From NCBI RefSeq assembly GCF_001442755.1, contig NZ_CP006367.1, forward strand, positions 1,736,001 through 1,800,000: 64,000 nt of DNA. Reading direction: 5' to 3'. A program made the position numbers and the translations under genes. Of the stretch, positions 1 through 9,543 are shown one piece after another. This DNA is from Aureimonas sp. AU20. Its GTDB lineage: Bacteria > Pseudomonadota > Alphaproteobacteria > Rhizobiales > Rhizobiaceae. The notes under the pieces are model-generated. The model saw only the letters and a list, made by a program, of their open reading frames with translations, ran no database searches and was not told the origin of the DNA. Within the stretch, counting starts at the first letter, position 1; the number at the start of each line of letters is the position of its first letter.

Positions 1-240
1 ATGTGGAAGGACGAGGAGCCGAACGAGGATAAGCCGCTCCGGACCAACGACTACGAGACGGTCGGCTATGTCCTGTCCGGCCGCGCCGAACTGCTGGTGA
101 ACGGTGAGACGATCCCGCTGGAGCCCGGCGATTCCTGGTTGGTGCCAAAAGGCGCCGAGCACACCTATCGTATCCTGGAGCGCTTCACCGCGATCGAGGC
201 CACGAGCCCGCCGGCGCTGAAAGCCGGGCACGGCGCCTAA
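1..240 (+). CDS. Cupin-domain protein, C-terminal part (partial at left edge)
   Basis: The frame is open from the first base to a stop at 238-240. It encodes a single cupin barrel: a glycine-rich strand turn (YVLSGRAELLVNG), a PGD turn and a VPKGAEHTY segment whose His is a typical metal ligand. Cupins of this size often act as small sensors or enzymes, and no substrate can be inferred here. The first codon is ATG, but single-domain cupins usually have residues before this point that carry the first His cluster, so the gene probably starts upstream of the window. It is followed by a short plus-strand gene and shows no clear operon partner. Confidence 0.7.
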   Translation: MWKDEEPNEDKPLRTNDYETVGYVLSGRAELLVNGETIPLEPGDSWLVPKGAEHTYRILERFTAIEATSPPALKAGHGA

Positions 241-292
241 GCCGGCCTGACGCCGCCCGAAACCGCTTTCACCTCATGGGAAATTCGACAGA

Positions 293-445
293 ATGGACAG
301 TCAAAACGGCCAATCCGACCCGCTCCTGCGGATCTGGCGCCTCTTTTTCGGGGGCAGCGAAGCGTTGGGCATGACGCGCCTCATGGTGGTGCTGTCCGCC
401 TTCATCCTCTTCGGGGGGCTTTTCTTCGGCATCATCACGCGTTGA
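293..445 (+). CDS. Small single-span membrane protein (50 aa)
   Basis: ATG at 293 opens a 50-codon frame ending in TGA at 443-445. Residues 1-28 are polar (MDSQNGQSDPLLRIWRLFFG...) and residues 29-47 form one strongly hydrophobic segment ending in TR, so the product is likely a small inner-membrane peptide. G and C dominate the third codon positions as in neighbouring genes, and no larger gene covers the stretch on the plus strand, which argues that it is real. I see no strong ribosome binding site and do not recognise a family. It lies 98 bp before the PatZ-like gene and may be transcribed with it. Confidence 0.5.
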   Translation: MDSQNGQSDPLLRIWRLFFGGSEALGMTRLMVVLSAFILFGGLFFGIITR

Positions 446-543
446 ATGAGCGTGTGGGCGTTGATCGCGATCAAGGCCCGCCGCCTCGCCCCGTGCTGAA
501 ACGAGGGCGGGACTGAAAGCCGGCGCCGTGAACGAGGACGAGC

Positions 544-3222
544 ATGACCATCCGCAATCTCGACGCCGTGTTCGAACCCAAGGCCATTGCGCTGATCGGC
601 GCGAGCAACCGGGAAGGTTCGGTCGGCGCGGTTCTGGCGCGCAATCTCTTCGGTTCGGGCTTCGCCGGGCCGGTCATGCCGGTGAACCCGCACGAGCGGG
701 CGATCCGCTCCTCGGTGAACTTCCGCTCCGTCGCCGAGCTTCCCGAGGTGCCCGATCTCGCCGTGATCGCGACGCCCGCCCACAGCGTGCCGGGGCTGAT
801 CTCGGAGCTTGGAGAGCGCGGCTGCCGCGCGGCGGTGGTGATCTCGACCGGCTTTGCCGACAAGGGCCTGCGTCAGGCCCTCCTCGAGGCCGCGCGGCCG
901 CATCTCCTGCGCATCGTCGGGCCGAACTGCATCGGCATCATCTCGCCCGGCATCGGCGTCAACGCGAGCTTTGCTCATCTCACGCCGCGCGCAGGGGATC
1001 TCGCCTTCGTCAGCCAGTCCGGCGCCATCGCCACGGCCGTGCTCGACTGGGCCGACGTGCGCGAGATCGGCTTCTCGCATGTCGTCTCGATCGGCGACAT
1101 GAGCGATGTCGATATCGGCGATCTCCTCGACTATCTCGCGCTGGACACCAAGACCCGCGCCATCCTCCTTTACGTCGAAAGCATCACGAATGCGCAGAAG
1201 TTCATGACCGCCGCGCGCATCGCGGCGCGCACCAAGCCGGTGGTGGTCATCAAGGCGGGTCGCTCGGGCGCGGGCGCCAAGGCAGCCGCCTCGCATACCG
1301 GGGCGCTGGCGGGGCGCGACGCGGTCTATGACGCGGCCTTCCGCCGCGCCGGCATGTTGCGCGTCGGCTCGCTGCGCGAGCTCTTCGAGGCGGTGGGCAC
1401 GCTCGCTTCCGGCATTCGACCCAAGGGCAACCGGCTCGCCATTCTCACCAATGGCGGCGGGGCCGGCGTGCTGGCGGCCGACACGCTCAGCGAAGCCGGC
1501 GGACAGCTTGCGGCGCTGTCGGCCGAGACGATGGAACGGCTGGAGGCGATGCTGCCGCGCGACTGGTCGCATGCCAATCCGGTGGACATTCTGGGCGATG
1601 CGCCTGGAGCGCTCTACGGCCGCGCGCTCGACGCGCTTCTCGAAGACCCCGCGCAGGACGCGGTGCTGGTGATGCACTGCCCGCAGGCCGTGGCGGACGG
1701 GCTGGATGCCGCGCGCGCCACGGTGGCCAGCGCCGCGCAGCGGCGCGGCGCTGCGGTGCTGACCTGCTGGTTGGGGGAGCGCGCGGCGCGCGAATCGCGT
1801 CGCCTCTTCGCCGCGCGGGGCATGCCGACCTACCAGACGCCCGACGAATCCGTGCGCGCCTTCATGCAGCTCGTGGATTACCGCCGCAACCAGGAGCTTC
1901 TGATGCAGACGCCGCCAGCCATTCAGCCCGGCGTGGCGGATGGGGAAGCGGCCCGAGCCATTCTCGCGCGCGCCGGGGACGAGGGGCGCGCCGTCTTGAC
2001 GGAGCCTGAGGCCAAGGCGCTGCTGGCCGCCTACGGCATTCCCGTGGCGCAGACCCGGATCGCCCGCAGCCCGGAGGAGGCCGCGCGCGTGTCGGAGGCG
2101 ATCGGCTACCCCGTGGCTTTGAAGATCCTGTCGCCGGACATCACTCACAAGTCGGATGTCGGCGGCGTGCGGCTGGAACTCGACAGCCCCGAAATGGTGC
2201 GCGAGGCGGCCGCGCATATGCTGAAACTCGTGGCCGAGCGCCGCGCCGACGCTCGTATCGAGGGCTTCACGGTGCAGGCCATGATCCAGCGCCCGCGCGC
2301 GCACGAGCTGATCCTCGGCGTAGACACCGACGCCGTGTTCGGCCCCGTGCTCCTGTTCGGCCGAGGCGGCACGGCGGTGGAGGTGATCGCCGACCGCGCC
2401 ATCGGTCTGCCGCCGCTGAACCTGCCGCTCGCCCACGACATGATCGGCCGCACGCGCGTTTCGCGCCTCCTGAAGGGCTATCGAGACCGCCCGCCCGCCG
2501 ACACGGACGCGGTCGCCGCGACGCTCGTCAAGCTCTCGCAGATGATCGCCGATTTCGACGAGATCGCCGAACTCGACATCAATCCGCTTCTGGCGGACGA
2601 GGCCGGCGTCATCGCGCTCGACGCGCGCGTCGTTCTGCGCGCGTCGTCCGGCGAGCCGCGTTCGCGCTTTGCCATCCGGCCCTATCCCAACGAGTTGGAG
2701 CAGGTCGCCCATTCCCGCTCCGGGTCGAGCTTCTTCCTGCGCCCGATCCGCCCGGAGGACGAGCCTGGCATCGTGGAGATGATCGCGCGATCCGACTCCG
2801 AGGACGTGCGCCTGCGCTTCTTCGCGCCGATGAAACGGATCGGTCATGCCTTCGCCGCGCGACTGACTCAGATCGACTATCGCCGCGAGATGGCCTTCGT
2901 GGCCACAAGGGCGGGCGAGCCGCATGGCGACATCCTGGGTGTCGCCCGAATCGTGTCGGACCCGGACGAGGAAAAGGCCGAGTTCGGCATCATGGTGCGC
3001 TCCGACCAGAAGGGCCGGGGGCTTGGCTGGCTCCTGATGGAGACGATCCTCGACCATGCCAGTCGACGGGGCCTCGCCCGTGTCTATGGCGAGGTCCTGG
3101 CCGAGAACCGCGCCATGCTCGCCATGGCCGAGGACCTCGGCTTCGTCCAAAGCCGCCATCCGGAAGACGTCGCGCTGCGCCGGGTCGAGGTGGACATGTC
3201 AGCCTATCGCCGAGGGCGATAG
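544..3222 (+). CDS. Bifunctional ADP-forming acyl-CoA ligase-like / GNAT acetyltransferase (PatZ-like)
   Basis: This 892-residue protein has the Pat/PatZ layout. A CoA-binding Rossmann domain spans about 8-105, succinyl-CoA-ligase-like domains about 150-460, an ATP-grasp domain about 485-700 and a GNAT acetyltransferase domain about 723-885. In Salmonella Pat, proteins of this type acetylate lysines of acyl-CoA synthetases and so control acetate use. The ligase part carries SHTGALAG at 250-257. Its His251 sits where active ADP-forming acetyl-CoA synthetases carry the phosphorylated histidine, which Salmonella Pat is reported to lack. Ligase activity is therefore possible here as well as acetyl transfer. 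The gene appears monocistronic and converges on the next ABC operon. Confidence 0.88.
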   Translation: MTIRNLDAVFEPKAIALIGASNREGSVGAVLARNLFGSGFAGPVMPVNPHERAIRSSVNFRSVAELPEVPDLAVIATPAHSVPGLISELGERGCRAAVVISTGFADKGLRQALLEAARPHLLRIVGPNCIGIISPGIGVNASFAHLTPRAGDLAFVSQSGAIATAVLDWADVREIGFSHVVSIGDMSDVDIGDLLDYLALDTKTRAILLYVESITNAQKFMTAARIAARTKPVVVIKAGRSGAGAKAAASHTGALAGRDAVYDAAFRRAGMLRVGSLRELFEAVGTLASGIRPKGNRLAILTNGGGAGVLAADTLSEAGGQLAALSAETMERLEAMLPRDWSHANPVDILGDAPGALYGRALDALLEDPAQDAVLVMHCPQAVADGLDAARATVASAAQRRGAAVLTCWLGERAARESRRLFAARGMPTYQTPDESVRAFMQLVDYRRNQELLMQTPPAIQPGVADGEAARAILARAGDEGRAVLTEPEAKALLAAYGIPVAQTRIARSPEEAARVSEAIGYPVALKILSPDITHKSDVGGVRLELDSPEMVREAAAHMLKLVAERRADARIEGFTVQAMIQRPRAHELILGVDTDAVFGPVLLFGRGGTAVEVIADRAIGLPPLNLPLAHDMIGRTRVSRLLKGYRDRPPADTDAVAATLVKLSQMIADFDEIAELDINPLLADEAGVIALDARVVLRASSGEPRSRFAIRPYPNELEQVAHSRSGSSFFLRPIRPEDEPGIVEMIARSDSEDVRLRFFAPMKRIGHAFAARLTQIDYRREMAFVATRAGEPHGDILGVARIVSDPDEEKAEFGIMVRSDQKGRGLGWLLMETILDHASRRGLARVYGEVLAENRAMLAMAEDLGFVQSRHPEDVALRRVEVDMSAYRRGR

Positions 3223-3250
3223 GCCGGTCACCCGGCGGGAACAGCGGGAA

Positions 3251-4327
<1,077 letters not shown>

Positions 4328-4349
4328 TGAGCACTCTCCCGATTGTCGT

Positions 4350-5474
4350 TCAGTCCTGCGGCTGCCAGCTCGCGTATTTCGGATGGTCCGGCCCGATCGG
4401 CAGTTCGACGTCGGTGCCTGAATCCGCCGAGGCATAGACGGCGGTCACGAGTTCCAGCGAGCGCCGGGCGTCGCGGCTCGTCACCGGCGGCGGCTCGCTC
4501 GCCATCAGCGCCTTGTGGAAGGCGGCCATCTGCCCCCGGAACCGGCGCCCCACCGGCTCGAAATCGCTCAACGCCTCCTCGATCGCCGCAGCCACCTCGT
4601 CGTTCGCCGGCAGGATCGTCCAAGGCCCGTCGCCGGGCGAATAGGGCTCGTGCGTGCTCTCGATGGTCACGTTCTCGAAATGGAGGCGCAGCCGGCTGAT
4701 CTCGTCCTGACTGCCGAGCGTCGCGGTGGAGGAGAGGAACGCGCCGCTCTGCATGCGCCAGGAGGCCGAGACGCAGTCCTCCACCTCGATTGCGTTCACG
4801 CGCGTCGCCGTACGCGCGAAGACGCGGTCGATCGGGCCGAAGAGGAAGGTTGCGAGATCGTGGATATGGATGGCGTGGGTCATCAGGACGCCGCCGAGCT
4901 CGGTCTTCCAGCGCCCGCGCCAGGGATTGTCGTAATAGTCGGCGGTGCGCTTCCAGAAAGTCTCGGCGACGCCGACATAGGGCTTGCCGGCAAGGCCCGC
5001 GTCGATGATGCGCCGAGCCTGCATGGCGCCGTCGCCGAAGCGATACTGGAAGATCGGCATGAGCCGCCCCCGCGCCCGCGCCTCGGCCTCGATGATCTCG
5101 TCCACCTCCTTGAGGGAGCCGACCAGCGGCTTCTCGCACACCACATGCTTGCCGGCCGCCAGAGCCTTCAGAATCATCGACTTGTGCAGACCGGGCGGCG
5201 TGCAGATGTCGATCACGTCGATGTCGTCCCGCCCTAGCAGCGCGTCGAAATCAGTCACGCGATCGCGAACGCCGAACTCCTCGCCCACCGAGGCGAGGCG
5301 GGCCGGGTCGAGATCGCAGAGCGCGGCGAGATCAAAGCATTCGGGCGCCGGCTGGTAGCCTTCGACGATATGCGAGCGGCCGATGCCGCAACCGACCACG
5401 GCGACGCGAAGGCGCCGGGTGGGCGTGGCGATGGCTTGGGCGGGGAGCGTGACGTTCATCGGGTCAGGGTCCAT
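4350..5474 (-). CDS. Gfo/Idh/MocA family NAD(P)-dependent oxidoreductase
   Basis: The 374-residue protein has an N-terminal Rossmann fold (GCGIG at 28-32) and the family's CEKPLVGS segment, whose EKP motif carries the catalytic lysine. Its C-terminal half resembles the Gfo/Idh substrate-binding domain. Such enzymes oxidise or reduce a hydroxyl of sugars, cyclitols or sugar acids. The start at 5474 overlaps the stop of the upstream permease as TGATG; an ATG at 5459 is a possible alternative. Its position inside an ABC importer operon suggests that it acts on the imported compound. It is one of three related but distinct dehydrogenases in this locus. Confidence 0.88.
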   Translation of the reverse strand: MDPDPMNVTLPAQAIATPTRRLRVAVVGCGIGRSHIVEGYQPAPECFDLAALCDLDPARLASVGEEFGVRDRVTDFDALLGRDDIDVIDICTPPGLHKSMILKALAAGKHVVCEKPLVGSLKEVDEIIEAEARARGRLMPIFQYRFGDGAMQARRIIDAGLAGKPYVGVAETFWKRTADYYDNPWRGRWKTELGGVLMTHAIHIHDLATFLFGPIDRVFARTATRVNAIEVEDCVSASWRMQSGAFLSSTATLGSQDEISRLRLHFENVTIESTHEPYSPGDGPWTILPANDEVAAAIEEALSDFEPVGRRFRGQMAAFHKALMASEPPPVTSRDARRSLELVTAVYASADSGTDVELPIGPDHPKYASWQPQD

Positions 5475-6346
5475 CAGCGCTTCATGCCGGTCGTGGCGAT
5501 GCCCTCGATTAAGAGGCGCTGGAAGAAGAGGAAGAACAGGAAGACCGGCAGGAGGGAGAGGTTCGACATGGCGAAGAGCGAACTCCAGTCCGACGAGCCG
5601 GTGGAATCCACGAAGGAGCGCAGGCCGAGCTGCACCGTGTAGGTGTCGATGTCGTTGAGGTAGATCAGCGGGCCGAAGAAATCGTCCCACGTCCAGATGA
5701 AGGAGAAGATCGCCGCCGTCGCCAGAACCGGCAGCGAGAGCGGCAGCATGATGCGGATGTAGATGCGCCAGGGAGAGCAGCCGTCCATGATCGCCGCCTC
5801 GTCCAGCTCGCGCGGGATGCCGCGAAAGAACTGCACCATCAGGAAGATGAAGAACGCGTCGGTTGCGAGGTATTTCGGCACGATGAGCGGCAGCGGCGTG
5901 TTCACCCAGCCCATTTCCAGGAACATGATGTACTGGGGAATGAGCACGACGTGATAGGGCAGCATGAGCGTGCCCAGCATCAGCGCGAACCAGAAGTTGC
6001 GTCCGGCAAAGCGTAGCCGCGCGAAGGCGAAGGCGGCGAGCGAGCAGCCCAGCACATTGCCGATCGTCGCCAGCACCGAGATGGTCAGCGAGTTCCAGAA
6101 GAACTGGCCGAAGCTCACCTGCAGCCCCGTCCAGCCCCGGACATAGGCGGAAAAGTCCACCGCCGAGGGGATCAGCGACGACGTGCCGAAGAGTTCCTCC
6201 TCCGGCCGCACCGAACCCGAGATCATCCAGAGGATGGGATAGAGCATCAGGAGCGAGGCGGCGATCAGCGCCGCGTGGGTGAGGACGGAGCGAACCGGAG
6301 AGCGATGGTCGTGGCGCCGGGGCGGGGGCAGGGCCTCAGTCGTCAT
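5474..6346 (-). CDS. Carbohydrate ABC transporter permease (MalG type)
   Basis: The 290-residue inner-membrane protein has about six hydrophobic spans. The EAA loop around residues 185-205 (ELDEAAIMDGCSPWRIY) contacts the ATPase. It has the MalG-like short N-terminus and a leading span near residues 20-40. It overlaps the preceding permease gene by 11 bp and the following dehydrogenase by one base, so translation is probably coupled. Together with the MalF-type permease at 6336-7292 it would form the channel of a CUT1 sugar importer. The substrate cannot be read from sequence. Confidence 0.92.
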   Translation of the reverse strand: MTTEALPPPRRHDHRSPVRSVLTHAALIAASLLMLYPILWMISGSVRPEEELFGTSSLIPSAVDFSAYVRGWTGLQVSFGQFFWNSLTISVLATIGNVLGCSLAAFAFARLRFAGRNFWFALMLGTLMLPYHVVLIPQYIMFLEMGWVNTPLPLIVPKYLATDAFFIFLMVQFFRGIPRELDEAAIMDGCSPWRIYIRIMLPLSLPVLATAAIFSFIWTWDDFFGPLIYLNDIDTYTVQLGLRSFVDSTGSSDWSSLFAMSNLSLLPVFLFFLFFQRLLIEGIATTGMKR

Positions 6347-7292
6347 AATGCACCCAATAGCGAGCCGACAGGAACGAGAAGGCGGTGAAGGCGGCGACGA
6401 TCACGACGAGGATCCAGGCAAGCGCCGAGGCATAGCCCATGCGCAGGAATCCGAAGGCCTCCTGATAGAGATAGAGCGTGTAGAAGAGGGTCGAATTGAT
6501 CGGGCCGCCCGTGCCTTCCGAGATGATGAAGGCCGGCGTGAAGGCCTTGAAGGCGTCAATCGTCTGGATCACCGCGTTGAAGAAGATCACCGGGGTCAGC
6601 AGCGCCAGCGTAATGCGGAAGAACTGCCGCGCCTTCGAGGCGCCGTCGATCTCGGCGGCCTCGTACATGTCGGCCGGGATCTGCCGAAGGCCCGCGAGGA
6701 AGATGATCATCGGCGAGCCGAACTGCCAGACGGCCAGCACCACCAGCGTATAGAGCGAATAGTCGGGATTGGAGATCCAGCTCGGCCCTTCGATGCCGAA
6801 GAACTGCCAGAGCGCCATGTTGACGAGCCCGTCGGAGGCGAAAAGCTGGCGCCAGAGAACCGCGATGGCGACCGAGGAACCCAGAAGCGAGGGCAGGTAG
6901 AAGATCGCGCGATAGACCGGCAGCGCCCTCAGACCCCGGTTGAAGGCCAGCGCCACGAGAAGCGCGAAGGCGAGCTTCAGCGGAACCGAGAGGGCGACAT
7001 AGAGAAAGGTCACCGACATGGCCGATGCGAATTTCGGATCGGCCGTCGCGATGCGCACGTAGTTGGCCGCGCCGACCCAGTTGGGCGAGCGGATCAGATC
7101 GTAGTCGGTGAAGGAGAGATAGAGCGAGGCGAGGGCCGGCCCGAGCGTCAGGCCGAAGAAGCCGATCAGCCAGGGCAGGAGAAAGAGATAAGCCGGCCCG
7201 TTGCGCGCCCAGGAGCGCCGCGCCGCGCCGGGCGCGCTGGCCGCCGGCGCCTTCGCGCTCGGCAGCCCTGCGACCTCGGTGTGGATGCTCAT
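6336..7292 (-). CDS. Carbohydrate ABC transporter permease (MalF type)
   Basis: The 318-residue membrane protein has a cytoplasmic N-terminus of about 30 residues, a first span at 33-55 (AYLFLLPWLIGFFGL) and five more predicted spans. The conserved EAA loop (DMYEAAEIDGASKARQF) matches sugar permeases of the MalF/UgpA family. It begins 3 bp after the binding-protein stop and overlaps the MalG-type gene, so the order is binding protein, MalF type, MalG type, dehydrogenase, ATPase. No unusual insertion is visible. Confidence 0.92.
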   Translation of the reverse strand: MSIHTEVAGLPSAKAPAASAPGAARRSWARNGPAYLFLLPWLIGFFGLTLGPALASLYLSFTDYDLIRSPNWVGAANYVRIATADPKFASAMSVTFLYVALSVPLKLAFALLVALAFNRGLRALPVYRAIFYLPSLLGSSVAIAVLWRQLFASDGLVNMALWQFFGIEGPSWISNPDYSLYTLVVLAVWQFGSPMIIFLAGLRQIPADMYEAAEIDGASKARQFFRITLALLTPVIFFNAVIQTIDAFKAFTPAFIISEGTGGPINSTLFYTLYLYQEAFGFLRMGYASALAWILVVIVAAFTAFSFLSARYWVHYDD

Positions 7293-7295
7293 GGC

Positions 7296-8582
7296 TCAGC
7301 CTCGCTTGAGAATGGCGCTCGCTTCCTTGACGAGATCCTCGCCGGCCTGCTTGGCCGTCTTGCGACCGAAGCCGACCTCCTCGTTGATGCGCTTCTGCAC
7401 GAAGGCGACCTCGCCCGCGCCCGGCGGCGGGGAGGGCGGCAGCGGGCCGACATCGGGGGTGATGAGGGCGATATAGTCGACCATCGCCTTTTCCACGTCG
7501 GCAAGCTGCGGGGTCAGCAGCGCGCGCATGGATTCGGACGCCGGCACGCCGCGCTCGGTGCCCAGCGCCTTGATGCCCTCGGGGCTTGCCACCAGAAAAT
7601 TGGCGAAGGCGAGCGCGGGCTCGGCCGGCGCGTTGGCCGAAAGGCTGATGAGCATGGAGGGCTTGAGGTAGTGGCCCGACGGCGCCCCGGCCGAAACGCG
7701 GGGATAGGGCGCCAGCGCCAGCTTGCCCTTGTTCAGCTTCTGATAGCCCACGAACTGGTTGGAATGCATGAAGGCGGTGGCCGCCTTGCCGGTGGTGATG
7801 GCGTTGGTCTCGATATTGAGCTGGTCCAGCGCCTGGATGTCGGCCGGCACGCAGGCCTTGCGCTCACGCAGGTCGGCCCAGAGCGCGAACCATTTCTCGG
7901 CGTCGGCCGGCTCGTAGCCCAGCGCCCCCTCGGCGGTGTAGAGCGACTTGCCGTTCTGGCGCAGCCAGAGCTCGAAGCTCGGCTCCACGCCGCCGGCGTC
8001 CGCCAGCGCGAAGATGCCGGGGCGAGCGCGGTTCTTGGCGAAGGCGGCCGCGCGTTCGCCGAGCTCCTCCCAGGTCATGCCCGCTTTGGGCGGCTCGGTC
8101 TTGGCCTTTTCCCAGACCGCCGCATCGTAGACCATGGAGGAGGAATTGACGCCGAGATTGATGCCGTAGAGCTTGCCGTCCACCCGGCCGGAATCGATGT
8201 TGGCCTGGCCGAAATCCTCGATCTTCAGCGCCTTGCCGATCTGGTCGTCCATCGGCATGAGCGCGCCGCGCCGCGCATATTCGAAGATGTAACGGTAATC
8301 CATCTGGATGAGATCGGGCGCGTTGCGGCCCGCGACCTGGGTGGCGAGACGCGGCCAGTAGTCGGACCAGCCTGCGAACTCGCCCACGATGTCGGTCTGC
8401 GGCGCCACGCCCTTGTAGGCCGAGATCGCCGCCTGTGTCCGATCGGCCCGCTCCTGGCTGCCCCACCAGAGGAAGCGGAGGCGCTGGGCCTGTGCGAAGG
8501 CCCGCCCGCCGCCCAGCGTGCCGAGGGCCAGGGCGGCCGCGCCGCCTTGCAAAAGGCTCCGCCGCGTCACCGAAAACGTCAT
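7296..8582 (-). CDS. Extracellular sugar-binding protein of an ABC importer (Tat-exported)
   Basis: This 428-residue solute-binding protein of the family 1 (MalE/UgpB-like) type leads the importer operon. The N-terminus contains a twin-arginine signal (TRRSLLQGG near residues 6-14) followed by a hydrophobic stretch and an Ala-rich cleavage region (RAFAQA), so it is probably exported folded. The start at 8582 is chosen because translation from there gives this clean signal; the open frame runs further upstream but would include the operator. Transcription likely starts in the divergent region at 8583-8702, where a palindrome lies just downstream of a -35/-10 pair. Confidence 0.9.
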   Translation of the reverse strand: MTFSVTRRSLLQGGAAALALGTLGGGRAFAQAQRLRFLWWGSQERADRTQAAISAYKGVAPQTDIVGEFAGWSDYWPRLATQVAGRNAPDLIQMDYRYIFEYARRGALMPMDDQIGKALKIEDFGQANIDSGRVDGKLYGINLGVNSSSMVYDAAVWEKAKTEPPKAGMTWEELGERAAAFAKNRARPGIFALADAGGVEPSFELWLRQNGKSLYTAEGALGYEPADAEKWFALWADLRERKACVPADIQALDQLNIETNAITTGKAATAFMHSNQFVGYQKLNKGKLALAPYPRVSAGAPSGHYLKPSMLISLSANAPAEPALAFANFLVASPEGIKALGTERGVPASESMRALLTPQLADVEKAMVDYIALITPDVGPLPPSPPPGAGEVAFVQKRINEEVGFGRKTAKQAGEDLVKEASAILKRG

Positions 8583-8643
8583 CGCATTCCTCCCCAGAAA
8601 CCCGCTCTCCCAAGCGGGGCGACGATCGGCTGGTTGCCGATTT

Positions 8644-8690
8644 ATAACCGTTTGGTTACAAGAGTGACCATTGATCCCGGACCTTGTCAA
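8644..8690 (-). promoter_or_regulatory. Promoter and TetR-type operator of the importer operon
   Basis: On the minus strand TTGACA (8690-8685) is followed after 17 bp by TCACTC (8667-8662), then by the palindrome GTAACCAAACGGTTAT (8659-8644). The palindrome has arms TAACC/GGTTA around a 4-bp centre and is the same operator as at 9465-9480. It lies between the importer operon and the divergent TetR gene, so bound repressor would block the importer promoter and perhaps its own gene. Confidence 0.75.
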
Positions 8691-8702
8691 GCAGGAGGGG
8701 GA

Positions 8703-9392
8703 ATGGACGATCCATCCCTGGAACACGCCGAAGTTGAGGGTGAGGGCGCGCCGCCTTCAAAGGCCGGGGCGGAGCGCCCGACCCGCAACCCCGAGCGCAC
8801 GCGGGCCGCGATCCTGGAGGCGGCGCGGCGCGAGATCGCGGAAAAGGGGCTGGCCGGGGCACGGGTGGATGTCGTGGCCCGCCGGGCCGGCACCAACAAG
8901 CGTATGATCTACCATTACTTCGGCGATAAGGACGCGCTCTACCTCGCCGTCCTGGAAGAGACCTACCATCACATCCGGCAGGCCGAGCGAAGGCTCGATC
9001 TCGCGCGCCGCGAGCCGGAGGAGGGGCTGGCCGAACTCGCGCTTTTCACCTGGCACTATTATCTCGACCACCCGGAATTCCTGAGCATTCTCGCCACCGA
9101 GAATCTCAACCACGCCCGCTATCTCCGGCAGGCGCCGGGCATTGCCGAAATGCACTCCAACTTTCTGAGCGAGCTTGCCGATGTGCTGCGGCGCGGCGCG
9201 GAAAAGGGCGTCTTCAAGGCGGCGCTCGATCCGGTGAAGGTCTATCTCACCATCGCCTCGCTCGGCTTCTTCTACCTCTCCAACCGCTACACGCTCTCCA
9301 CCATCTTCCGGCGCGACCTGCAGGCGCGCGGCGAACTGGAGGACTGGGGCGAGCATATCGTGGCGACGGTCCTGGCCTCCGTTCGCATCTAA
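8703..9392 (+). CDS. TetR family transcriptional regulator of the sugar locus
   Basis: The 229-residue protein has an acidic 30-residue tail, a TetR helix-turn-helix at about 32-80 (GARVDVVARRAGTNKRMIYH) and a helical ligand-binding domain. The start at 8703 follows a very strong ribosome binding site, AGGAGGGGGA. It is divergent from the importer operon and directly upstream of the second catabolic operon. Identical palindromes in both promoters make it the obvious candidate repressor; the ligand would be the imported sugar or a product. The assignment of regulator to operator is inferred from position and symmetry. Confidence 0.9.
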   Translation: MDDPSLEHAEVEGEGAPPSKAGAERPTRNPERTRAAILEAARREIAEKGLAGARVDVVARRAGTNKRMIYHYFGDKDALYLAVLEETYHHIRQAERRLDLARREPEEGLAELALFTWHYYLDHPEFLSILATENLNHARYLRQAPGIAEMHSNFLSELADVLRRGAEKGVFKAALDPVKVYLTIASLGFFYLSNRYTLSTIFRRDLQARGELEDWGEHIVATVLASVRI

Positions 9393-9435
9393 CCTTGGTT
9401 GCGCTGCAAAAACGAGGGGCTGCTTTCGAAGGCGG

Positions 9436-9480
9436 TTGACAAGACGGCCGAACCATCCTCACAAATAACCAAACGGTTAC
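9436..9480 (+). promoter_or_regulatory. Promoter and TetR-type operator of the second sugar operon
   Basis: TTGACA (9436-9441), 17 bp, TCACAA (9459-9464), then ATAACCAAACGGTTAC (9465-9480). The spacing and the TCAC start of the -10 repeat the arrangement at 8690-8644, and the palindrome is the same 16-mer read on the opposite strand. It lies 64 bp before the ATG of the dehydrogenase gene at 9544. Confidence 0.75.
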
Positions 9481-9543
9481 AAGTGCTCCATTCGTGAGTG
9501 CGACAGGCCGGCGGCCGGGAGGGCCGCGTGGGGAGGACATCGG

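Noticed and set aside
301..3159. A 952-codon open frame on the minus strand opposite the PatZ-like gene
   Set aside because: It is an antisense shadow of a high-G+C gene: the translation is rich in Arg, His, Ala and Gly and shows no domain, while the plus strand gives a complete multi-domain protein.
6279..8702. Upstream part of the long plus-strand frame that ends in the TetR gene
   Set aside because: It is antisense to the permease and binding-protein genes. The true TetR start has a strong AGGAGG-type site at 8703.
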